A model generated the notes under the pieces. It was not told the DNA's origin and ran no database searches. It saw only the letters and a list, made by a program, of their open reading frames with translations. Positions 1 through 5,393 of a stretch of 10,743 nucleotides of DNA are shown piece by piece. The stretch is taken from assembly GCA_014728745.1 (NCBI GenBank), contig WJLC01000083.1, positions 1-10,743 on the forward strand. The letters run 5' to 3'. A program made the position numbers and the translations under genes. Each line of letters starts with the position of its first letter. The first letter of the stretch is position 1. This DNA comes from Candidatus Pacearchaeota archaeon. Lineage in GTDB: Archaea > Nanobdellota > Nanobdellia > Pacearchaeales > GW2011-AR1.

Positions 1-62
1 AGGCTATAAATTGAGTTCTTTGCTGTTCTTTCTGATAATGATTCTTTTTGTTTTTTGGCCAT
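1..62 (-). CDS. 5' fragment of an unidentified protein, runs off the left edge
   Basis: Reading from the ATG at 62 towards base 1 gives 20 open codons, beginning MAKKQKESLSERTAKNSIYS, with no stop before the window edge. It starts 22 bp after the stop of the upstream membrane-protein gene and lies on the same strand, so it may be the last visible member of the secF-secD run. The charged N-terminus followed by an Asn-Ser-Ile-Tyr-Ser stretch would suit a cytoplasmic tail ahead of a membrane segment, but 20 residues are too few to name a family. There is no strong Shine-Dalgarno sequence before the ATG. Confidence 0.5.
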   Translation of the reverse strand, partial: MAKKQKESLSERTAKNSIYS

Positions 63-84
63 TTCTTGGTTTAATTTAATTTAC

Positions 85-540
85 TTATTTCAACTTCTTC
101 AACTTATGATATTTAATTGTGTCCCAAATTACTGATAGTTTATCCAACCTATGTTGGTAAGCTATCTCCTCATAATAATCTAATGATAAATGGATTATAA
201 ATCCTATTGCAAGGTAAATAAATGGCTGCCATAAAAAAGATAACAAGTATGCTGCTAAGACAGATTCAAAGCCATGAAAAATAAGGATTTCATTCTTATG
301 TTTTCGCCTTTCTTTTTTTGAAAGTTTCCTCATCTTTTCTCTTTTCATCAAATGCCATTTGTATGCTTTTTTTAGACTTAAATCTCTTTCTTCAATAACA
401 TACCAAAGATAGTGATCTGCATCAATGAGAAAACTTCCTGCCCATATTAGCCCTGCTCCTAAAAAGCCTATTTGCGGAAAAAAATATAATGCAGCTGCTG
501 CAAAGAAAAATCCTAAAATAATATGTGCCCTAGGAAGCAT
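85..540 (-). CDS. small membrane protein, YdjM/DUF457-like predicted metal-dependent hydrolase
   Basis: This 151-residue protein has hydrophobic stretches near residues 7-37 and 92-118 around a strongly basic middle (about 57-82). Its histidines and acidic residues follow the pattern of the YdjM-like (DUF457) membrane-bound metal-dependent hydrolases: His6 in an RAHxxxG context, D40-x-D42-H43 at the end of a membrane segment, His89-Gly, and H117-L-S-L-D121. These would sit together at the membrane face as a metal site. The enzymatic activity of this superfamily is largely predicted, so no substrate can be named. The ATG lies 11 bp after the secD stop, and the GAGGAG of secD's last codons could act as a ribosome-binding site, which suggests cotranscription with secFD. 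The basic insert between the second and third motifs is long compared with what I recall of the family. The family call rests on motif spacing only. Confidence 0.5.
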   Translation of the reverse strand: MLPRAHIILGFFFAAAALYFFPQIGFLGAGLIWAGSFLIDADHYLWYVIEERDLSLKKAYKWHLMKREKMRKLSKKERRKHKNEILIFHGFESVLAAYLLSFLWQPFIYLAIGFIIHLSLDYYEEIAYQHRLDKLSVIWDTIKYHKLKKLK

Positions 541-551
541 TTTGTTTTATT

Positions 552-2081
552 TCACTCCTCTATATTCCTAATCATATCTGTGAATGCAGGTCTTGTGATT
601 AAAACCCCTGTTGTGATCCCAATAATAGTTGTTATTGCAAATCCTTTTAACAATCCTGCTCCTGCCCACAGCAGTGGTAGCAATGCCACAAGAGCTGTGA
701 AGTAAGCTCCTAAAATGATTGCAAAAGCCCTTTTCAACTTTTGCTTAATGCTTAAGACTTCTTTTTGCCTTGCCTCATCTAATACAATAATCTGGCTGTC
801 AATTCCTGTTCCAATTGTTGCTAGTATTCCTGCAATGCTAGGAAGGTCTAGATTCCAATCAATAAAGGATGCAATTCCAAGAATAATTATTACTTCTGAA
901 ATGCTTGTTATTATTAATGCTAAAGATGATTTGAAATTCCTGTATCTGAAAAAGACAATTATTGCTACAGCAAGGATTGCTGCTATGCCTGCAAACAGAA
1001 TTGATTTAATGAATTGCTGGCCTAAAACAGGTGAGATTGTGTCTAATTTAGCTATTTCAAGCTTGTATGGAAGACTTCCTGTAATCAGTATAGTTTGTAG
1101 CTTTCTCATCTCTAATTCAGCCTGATCGTAGGCTTCTTCTCTTGTTTTTCCTGAGCCTGAACCTGAAATTTGTATTTGGGTAGTTACTTGTCCTTTTAGG
1201 CTTTCACTAATCAATAAATCACTTAAAAAGTTGTCATCAACATACAAATCAAGCTTTTTGGACAGGTAATTTCCTTGAGGAGTAGTATTTACTTCTAGTT
1301 CATCTGTTATATCTGCATGTCTTTGGGCAGCTTTTTCACTTAGGTAAATTGAAAAAGCAAACTTGCAAGCTTCTCCTCCTTCTTGTGTTTTAAAGCATCT
1401 TTCAATTCCAGAACAGGTTGCATCATTCCTACAAACAGAAGTTATATCTCTGTCTCCTCCAGTAAAAACAGTTTCATTTCCTATCTTAGCCTCAAACTTA
1501 CCTTGCTGTGAAATCAATTCCTCTAAGTCTTCTGGTGTTGCTCCTGCAATCTCTATTAGCATATAGTTGTTTCCAGCAAGATCTGAAACAGGCAGAATAT
1601 TCATATCTGCAATTCCATAAACATTTAACCTATTGCTTACAACATCAATTAAATCCTGAACCTCTGAAGAAGTTAGGCTTTTGTTTTGCGCTTTAACTAA
1701 TGCTCTTGCTCCTCCTGCTAAGTCTAATCCTGTCTTAATATTAGTCTTAGAAATCTCTGCGACAGTTATTTGAGGGGTTTCATTTGAAAAGTAAATTGCC
1801 TCTAATTCATTTGTTTGAAAGATTGTTTTTGTTTTTTGCTCAGAGGGATATTTGTTCATTATCTCTTGAGTAAAGTCATCTAAGGATTCAATTGTTTCTC
1901 CATTTACTTTAGTAATTATTTGTCCTTGCCTAAGTCCTGCTCTGAATGCAGTAGAGTTTGATTCTACACTTGCAATTCTCACACCATTTTGAAGTGCTTT
2001 TGGGGGAATCCCAAATATTGCAATTAGAGAAAATGCTAGGATTATTATGAGGAACCAAATCCTCCAAGTTATTTTTGCCAT
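552..2081 (-). CDS. secD: SecD, protein-export membrane protein (with PDZ-like domain)
   Basis: SecD pairs with SecF as an RND-type accessory of the SecY translocon and is thought to use the ion gradient to help pull or release proteins outside the membrane. The 509 residues show TM1 (about 7-25), a PDZ-like domain (about 31-78, with GLRQGQIITKVNGE as its core), the SecD motif TGLDLAGG (117-124), the large extracytoplasmic P1 region (to about 350), and five more membrane segments from about 357 onwards. The loop motif GTGIDSQIIVLDE (424-436) marks the SecD transmembrane core and contains the conserved Asp. Four cysteines (217, 223, 229, 239) lie in P1 and could form disulfides. The gene directly abuts secF (its ATG is the next base after the secF stop) and has a GGAGG ribosome-binding site inside secF. 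Family assignment is secure; the PDZ call is by pattern. Confidence 0.96.
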   Translation of the reverse strand: MAKITWRIWFLIIILAFSLIAIFGIPPKALQNGVRIASVESNSTAFRAGLRQGQIITKVNGETIESLDDFTQEIMNKYPSEQKTKTIFQTNELEAIYFSNETPQITVAEISKTNIKTGLDLAGGARALVKAQNKSLTSSEVQDLIDVVSNRLNVYGIADMNILPVSDLAGNNYMLIEIAGATPEDLEELISQQGKFEAKIGNETVFTGGDRDITSVCRNDATCSGIERCFKTQEGGEACKFAFSIYLSEKAAQRHADITDELEVNTTPQGNYLSKKLDLYVDDNFLSDLLISESLKGQVTTQIQISGSGSGKTREEAYDQAELEMRKLQTILITGSLPYKLEIAKLDTISPVLGQQFIKSILFAGIAAILAVAIIVFFRYRNFKSSLALIITSISEVIIILGIASFIDWNLDLPSIAGILATIGTGIDSQIIVLDEARQKEVLSIKQKLKRAFAIILGAYFTALVALLPLLWAGAGLLKGFAITTIIGITTGVLITRPAFTDMIRNIEE

Positions 2082-2978
2082 TTATTCTGAGCCTCCTTTT
2101 TTATTCTTTTTTTCAATGTACCATTTTAATATTGCAGTGTTTGTTATCCAGGTATTTAATATATCAAAACCTAAGCCAATTGCAAGGATTGCGAATATTT
2201 GGGTTAGAATTACTGAAAATGGTTTAACAATTATCAATGCAAACACAACTGCAAGCATTGATGTTAGTGTCATTGTTATTCCTGTTTGAAATGCGGAATA
2301 GATTCTGCTGTTCAAAGAACCCTGTCTTCTTTTCAATAACCTTGTAGTTAACAATATATCTGTATCAACAGAATAACCAATAAGCATTAAAAATGCCACA
2401 ATTCCTGCTGTTGACATTTGCATTCCAAGAATGTTTACTAGAGTCAGAGTCATAAAAATATCTAGCAAGGCGGAAATAATTACTGCGCTTGAAGGAACAA
2501 AAGTCCTAAAGATAATAAAAACAACAATGCCCATAAAAACAAATGCAATTAAAATCGCTGTTAAAAGCTGATTGTAAAAGCTTTCGCTTAAGGCGCTTCC
2601 TGTAAACTCAAAATCTGCATTTTCTCCAGGAATTAGCTCATAATCTAAATAATCTTCTAGGACTTGCTTAGTTGTGTCTCCATCTGCCTTTGTTTTAATA
2701 ATAAGGGCTTTTTGCTCTCGAGTAAACAAATCAGAAACAACTCTAGTGTTGAGGTTTTCTAAATCATCTGATAGGGCTTGTTCTAAATCATTTGCATTTA
2801 CTTGCTCATAAATTGTTACTGAGGTTCCTCCTGTTAGAGATATGTCTTTGTAAATAAAATCTCCATGAGTAGAATGAAAATTTACCATATAAACAACTGA
2901 AAGAAGAGTTATTATTACTGGAATTAAGAGTAGTAACTTGTAAGATTTGTCGTGCCAATTTTTTTGTTTTTCTGTCAT
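2082..2978 (-). CDS. secF: SecF, protein-export membrane protein
   Basis: SecF is the partner of SecD in the SecDF complex, which assists late steps of Sec-dependent export. The 298 residues give TM1 (about 13-33), an extracytoplasmic P4-type domain opening with the motif DISLTGGTSVTIYE (45-58), and five membrane segments from about 137 to 288. The signature GYSVDTDILLTTRLLKRR (201-218) is the archaeal form of the SecF core loop after TM4. Length is normal for the family. The ATG is preceded by AAGGAAA at about 10 nt, a modest ribosome-binding site. The gene begins only 24 bp after the 3' end of tRNA-Gly on the same strand, with no clear TATA box between, so tRNA-Gly and secFD may share a transcript. 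The order secF then secD is the reverse of the usual bacterial order. Confidence 0.95.
   Translation of the reverse strand: MTEKQKNWHDKSYKLLLLIPVIITLLSVVYMVNFHSTHGDFIYKDISLTGGTSVTIYEQVNANDLEQALSDDLENLNTRVVSDLFTREQKALIIKTKADGDTTKQVLEDYLDYELIPGENADFEFTGSALSESFYNQLLTAILIAFVFMGIVVFIIFRTFVPSSAVIISALLDIFMTLTLVNILGMQMSTAGIVAFLMLIGYSVDTDILLTTRLLKRRQGSLNSRIYSAFQTGITMTLTSMLAVVFALIIVKPFSVILTQIFAILAIGLGFDILNTWITNTAILKWYIEKKNKKGGSE
2092..2096 (-). promoter_or_regulatory. Shine-Dalgarno sequence for secD
   Basis: The minus strand reads GGAGG here, within the last codons of secF and 10 nt before the secD ATG. It is the clearest ribosome-binding site in the window. It indicates that secD is translated from the polycistronic secFD message, and it supports the start at 2081. 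Confidence 0.75.
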
Positions 2979-3002
2979 TCTTAATTATTTCCTTTTGAAA
3001 AA

Positions 3003-3074
3003 TGCGCGGGCCGGGAATCGAACCCGGATCAATTGGGTGGAAACCAATTATACGGACCATTATACTACCCGCGC
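3003..3074 (-). tRNA. tRNA-Gly (UCC)
   Basis: The minus strand folds as a cloverleaf. The acceptor stem GCGCGGG/CCCGCGC is perfectly paired with discriminator A, there is a GTAT-type D arm with a GG in the loop, the anticodon stem is ATTGG/CCAAT with loop TTTCCAC (anticodon UCC), and the T arm CCGGG-TTCGATT-CCCGG is intact. CCA is not encoded. It is the promoter-distal member of the Leu-Arg-Gly cluster and lies 24 bp upstream of secF. Confidence 0.95.
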
Positions 3075-3100
3075 TTATACTAAAATAAAGTGAAATTTTG

Positions 3101-3110
3101 TTTAATAAAG
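3101..3110 (-). promoter_or_regulatory. possible TATA box for tRNA-Gly (and secFD)
   Basis: The minus strand reads CTTTATTAAA here, centred about 31 bp upstream of the mature tRNA-Gly 5' end, in the spacer after tRNA-Arg. The spacing would fit transcription starting a few bases before the tRNA. The whole spacer is AT-rich, so this is only a candidate. Confidence 0.35.
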
Positions 3111-3119
3111 TTTACTAAA

Positions 3120-3194
3120 TGCACCTGGAAGGATTTGAACCTTCGACTTCTTCCTTAGGAGGGAAGCGCTCTATCCAGGCTGAGCTACAGGTGC
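3120..3194 (-). tRNA. tRNA-Arg (CCU)
   Basis: The minus-strand cloverleaf is complete: acceptor stem GCACCTG/CAGGTGC, discriminator A, D stem GCTC/GAGC, anticodon stem CTTCC/GGAAG with loop CTCCTAA (anticodon CCU, reading AGG), and T arm GAAGG-TTCAAAT-CCTTC. CCA is not encoded. It sits between tRNA-Leu and tRNA-Gly in the same orientation, with spacers of 48 and 45 bp. Confidence 0.96.
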
Positions 3195-3242
3195 CTGTTT
3201 AAGCAAATTGAATAAAATTGAATCTTCAACTGCTAATCCTTA

Positions 3243-3326
3243 TGCGGAAGCAAGGATTCGAACCTTGGTAGGCACTAAGCCGCAAGAGCCTTAATCTTGC
3301 CCGTTTGACCACTCCGGCACTTCCGC
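3243..3326 (-). tRNA. tRNA-Leu, long variable arm, anticodon reads AAG
   Basis: This is a class II tRNA: acceptor stem GCGGAAG/CTTCCGC with discriminator A, short D stem CCG/CGG, anticodon stem CAAGA/TCTTG, a variable arm that pairs GGC/GCC, and T arm CAAGG-TTCGAAT-CCTTG. The 7-base anticodon loop is TTAAGGC, so positions 34-36 are AAG, reading the Leu codon CUU. Archaea normally use GAG here and do not have A34 tRNAs. Shifting the loop by one to obtain UAA would break the anticodon stem. The gene is otherwise intact. Leu identity is well supported by the variable arm, A73, and A35-G36-G37; the first anticodon base is the odd point. Confidence 0.9.
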
Positions 3327-3370
3327 GTGTTTTGGGCTTATAAAATATTCAGTATCTCCTATATAAAAAG

Positions 3371-3380
3371 CTTTATAAAG
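3371..3380. promoter_or_regulatory. palindromic TATA box between 5S rRNA and the tRNA cluster
   Basis: CTTTATAAAG is identical to its own reverse complement. It spans -31 to -22 relative to the first paired base of 5S rRNA (3402), exactly where an archaeal TATA box should be. Read the other way it lies 45-54 bp upstream of tRNA-Leu and could drive the tRNA cluster with a leader of roughly 20 nt. Further T/A-rich stretches at 3338-3350 and 3360-3370 are alternatives for the tRNA side. Confidence 0.6.
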
Positions 3381-3401
3381 TAAAATAGATGTGTATTTTT
3401 G

Positions 3402-3511
3402 AGACAGCCATAATAGGTTGGAAACACCTGTTCTCATCCCGAACACAGAAGTTAAGCTTCCTATGTTGGTATCAGTAGTGGCTCACAAGCTGCCAAAATA
3501 TCAAGCTGTCT
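3402..3511 (+). rRNA. rrf: 5S ribosomal RNA
   Basis: The ends AGACAGC (3402-3408) and GCTGTCT (3505-3511) form a perfect 7-bp helix I. The body contains the near-universal 5S core CATCCCGAACACAGAAGTTA, and TTGGTAT/ATATCAA pair as the distal helix. At about 110 nt it is a little shorter than the usual 120, and it is AT-rich for a 5S. No 16S or 23S gene is present in the window, so this is a stand-alone gene divergent from the tRNA cluster. Confidence 0.93.
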
Positions 3512-3514
3512 TGC

Positions 3515-3530
3515 TTATTTTTTATATTTT
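3515..3530 (+). terminator. T-rich terminator after 5S rRNA
   Basis: A run dominated by T, including six consecutive Ts, begins four bases after the 5S 3' end. Archaeal RNA polymerase stops at U-rich tracts without needing a hairpin, so this is the likely 5S terminator. Confidence 0.5.
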
Positions 3531-3536
3531 GCAAAA

Positions 3537-3572
3537 CATCTCTTTTAAGAACATTTTCATGTCTTTTAAGAA
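3537..3572 (+). repeat. 15-nt direct repeat at 21-bp period upstream of the RNase P subunit gene
   Basis: CATCTCTTTTAAGAA (3537-3551) and CATGTCTTTTAAGAA (3558-3572) match at 14 of 15 positions and start 21 bp apart, close to two turns of the helix. They end three bases before the TATA box of the next gene. The layout suits a repressor or activator site, or a local duplication. No factor can be named. Confidence 0.55.
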
Positions 3573-3575
3573 ATA

Positions 3576-3583
3576 TTTTTTAT
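3576..3583 (+). promoter_or_regulatory. TATA box of the RNase P subunit gene
   Basis: TTTTTATA is centred about 26 bp upstream of the ATG at 3606. That spacing implies a leaderless transcript beginning at or next to the ATG, and it is one reason for preferring 3606 over the upstream in-frame GTG at 3585. Confidence 0.55.
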
Positions 3584-3605
3584 AGTGGTTTTTCCTAGTT
3601 CTTTT

Positions 3606-3884
3606 ATGAACACAAAAATATCAAAGAAAACTGCTAAAAAGAAAATTGAGAATTTTTTTAATGATATTAAAAAAGGAAAGGAGAAAACACCTAAGCAAGT
3701 TAAGAAAATCAAAAGACTTGCAATGGCAAAGAACATTAAATTAGGTGAAAAAAGAAAAATGTTTTGTGAGAAATGTCTAATACCTTATTCTGGTAAAGAA
3801 AAGGTTAGAATTAAAAAAGATTTGAAGAGTGTTGCTTGTAGTAATTGTGGACATATTAATAAATGGAAAATTAAAGCTGAATAA
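3606..3884 (+). CDS. rnp4: RNase P protein component 4 (Rpp21/Rpr2 family)
   Basis: This is one of the archaeal protein subunits of ribonuclease P, which removes tRNA 5' leaders; in known complexes Rpp21 partners Rpp29. With the start at 3606 the protein has 92 residues: an N-terminal helical region rich in Lys, the motif KKIKRLAMAKNIKLGEKRKM, and a zinc ribbon. Numbered from the ATG, the zinc ligands are Cys54, Cys57, Cys78 and Cys81 (two CxxC pairs), followed by a basic IxxW strand as in the family. An in-frame GTG at 3585 would add seven residues, but it overlaps the probable TATA box. Length is at the short end for Rpp21. It converges with rpoN, with 28 bp of AT-rich DNA between the stops. 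Placement beside tRNA and 5S genes fits its role. Confidence 0.9.
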   Translation: MNTKISKKTAKKKIENFFNDIKKGKEKTPKQVKKIKRLAMAKNIKLGEKRKMFCEKCLIPYSGKEKVRIKKDLKSVACSNCGHINKWKIKAE

Positions 3885-3912
3885 ATAAAAAGTAAAAAAT
3901 TTAATTTAATCT

Positions 3913-4110
3913 TTAACTTTTCTTATATCTAGAAACCAACTCAATAAGGTCTTCTTGTCCTAAGAAAACTGCTCTGCAGCAGTATCTATCTAACCCTAAG
4001 TCATCTAAAACCTGCTTAGCAGGCTTTCCTTCTGCAACTTGCTTTTTGAATTTTTCCCACAACTGGCCTATTGGCTTTCCGCATGAGAAGCATCTTACTG
4101 GGATTATCAT
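3913..4110 (-). CDS. rpoN: DNA-directed RNA polymerase subunit N (Rpb10)
   Basis: RpoN is the small zinc-binding subunit of archaeal RNA polymerase, equivalent to eukaryotic Rpb10, and helps hold the RpoD/RpoL assembly platform to RpoB. The 65 residues are full length. They show the characteristic MIIPVRCFSCGKPIG start (Cys7, Cys10) and the RYCCRAVFLG motif (Cys44, Cys45), which complete the zinc site. In many archaea rpoN follows rps9 at the end of the rps13-rps4-rps11-rpoD operon. Here it lies about 6 kb from that cluster on the other strand, with its own TATA box and a probably leaderless message. Confidence 0.97.
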   Translation of the reverse strand: MIIPVRCFSCGKPIGQLWEKFKKQVAEGKPAKQVLDDLGLDRYCCRAVFLGQEDLIELVSRYKKS

Positions 4111-4131
4111 ACTAATTTATCCTTGTTTTAG

Positions 4132-4141
4132 TTTTTAAAAT
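4132..4141 (-). promoter_or_regulatory. TATA box of rpoN
   Basis: The minus strand reads ATTTTAAAAA, spanning about -31 to -22 from the rpoN ATG. That spacing predicts transcription starting at or beside the ATG, giving a leaderless mRNA. The spacer to the upstream permease gene is only 68 bp. Confidence 0.5.
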
Positions 4142-4178
4142 TAACTGTTTATTTGCTTATTTCTTTTTATTATAATTC

Positions 4179-5393
4179 TTATTCATATCTTAATGCTTCA
4201 ACAGGGTGAAGCTTAGAAGCCTGGTATGAAGGAGCAATTCCTGAAATAGCACCTACAACAAACGAAAAAGCCAATGCTCCGAAAATCAAAGGTATGGAGA
4301 CATAAGCTTGAAGCAAATCACTTCCAAGATAACTTGCAGCTCCGAATTCCACTGCCTTTGCAATTCCAATGCCTATTAAAATTCCTACAGTTCCTCCAAT
4401 CAATCCGTAGATTCCTGACTCAATTAAAAAGATTTGCATAATATGAGAGTTTTTTGCTCCAACAGCCTTCATCACACCTATTTCCTTGGTTCTTTCCATT
4501 ACTGACATGTACATTGTATTCATTATTCCTATACCGCCAACAAGAAGAGAAATTGATGCAATACCGATAATAATTGCCTGCACAATCCCAAAAATCTGAT
4601 TAAAACTATTCATAATGTTCTCAAAAGTCTGAACCTGAAAATTTTCCTCTCCTTCTTCTAAATCTCTATCTTTTCTCATCTCCTCTTTTATTTCTTCTGC
4701 TACTTCTTCTGGGTCTTCTCCTTCTTGAACTTGCACAAAAATTGTAGATATTTCCTTTTTTTCATTAAAAATCTCTCTGGCTGTTTCTAAAAGAATGTAA
4801 ACATTAGCATCATCTTGAGGATTCCCAATTTTCTTAAAAAGCCCAATTACCTCAAATTCAACATCCTCTACTTTTATTTTGTCTCTTAATTCAACAGAAT
4901 CCTCAAAAAAATCATCATTCCAAATCCTCCACCCAACAGTTGCTTTGTATTTGTCTCCATTCCTAATATCTCTTCCTTTTTCAACCTCAAAACCTTGTAA
5001 TTCAGTCATTATTTCTGCAGAAGAGTCTGTAGGCATTCCAATAACAAACGAAGACTTTGTTTCATCATCAAATCTAACTCTTCCTATCTTGTAATACATT
5101 TCTGTAGCATCTTCAACTCCAGAAACCTTTTTTACTAACTCTAAATCTTCTTCAGTAAGTCCGTCTGCAGAAAAAGCACCACCACCAATCAGAGAAGATC
5201 CAGGTATTACCATTATTTTGTCTCCTCCTAATATATTGAATTGCTCTTCTATTGCTGCTTCTAAACCCTGGCCTAAAGAAATAAGTGAGACAACTGCAGC
5301 GATTCCAATGAAAATTCCAATCATTGTCAAAAAGCTTCTTAATCTTCTTTTCCTTATTCCATTTATAGAAAAATTAACATAATCTTTAAGCAT
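4179..5393 (-). CDS. ABC transporter permease, MacB/FtsX type
   Basis: This is the membrane subunit of a MacB/LolCE-like ABC system. Such transporters usually drive work on the outer side of the membrane by mechanotransmission rather than simple passage. The 404 residues have TM1 (about 20-42, RSFLTMIGIFIGIAAVVS), a soluble MacB-core extracytoplasmic domain (about 43-260) and a C-terminal FtsX domain with three membrane segments (about 262-290, 325-347, 366-387). MERTKEIGVMKAVGAK (299-314) is the cytoplasmic loop that contacts the ATPase, and the end reads SKLHPVEALRYE, as expected for the family. I chose the ATG at 5393 over the one at 5438 because it matches the family N-terminus and gives an 8-nt stop/start overlap with the upstream gene, typical of translational coupling. 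The substrate is unknown. Confidence 0.92.
   Translation of the reverse strand: MLKDYVNFSINGIRKRRLRSFLTMIGIFIGIAAVVSLISLGQGLEAAIEEQFNILGGDKIMVIPGSSLIGGGAFSADGLTEEDLELVKKVSGVEDATEMYYKIGRVRFDDETKSSFVIGMPTDSSAEIMTELQGFEVEKGRDIRNGDKYKATVGWRIWNDDFFEDSVELRDKIKVEDVEFEVIGLFKKIGNPQDDANVYILLETAREIFNEKKEISTIFVQVQEGEDPEEVAEEIKEEMRKDRDLEEGEENFQVQTFENIMNSFNQIFGIVQAIIIGIASISLLVGGIGIMNTMYMSVMERTKEIGVMKAVGAKNSHIMQIFLIESGIYGLIGGTVGILIGIGIAKAVEFGAASYLGSDLLQAYVSIPLIFGALAFSFVVGAISGIAPSYQASKLHPVEALRYE

Noticed and set aside
523..2289. Several plus-strand reading frames opposite secD and secF (523-705, 715-1125, 1363-1566, 1508-1696, 2047-2289)
   Set aside because: They are antisense to two well-conserved genes and their hydrophobic translations mirror the membrane segments. 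No ribosome-binding sites or family motifs were seen.
2806..3060. 84-codon minus-strand reading frame overlapping tRNA-Gly and the start of secF
   Set aside because: It runs through an intact tRNA gene and overlaps secF in another frame; its protein has no family features.
3284..3296. Reading the Leu anticodon as UAA by shifting the loop one base
   Set aside because: The shift destroys the CAAGA/TCTTG anticodon stem; only AAG keeps a normal 5-bp stem and 7-base loop.
3585..3605. GTG at 3585 as the start of the RNase P subunit
   Set aside because: It overlaps the probable TATA box region and adds seven residues not typical of the family; the ATG at 3606 fits a leaderless start.
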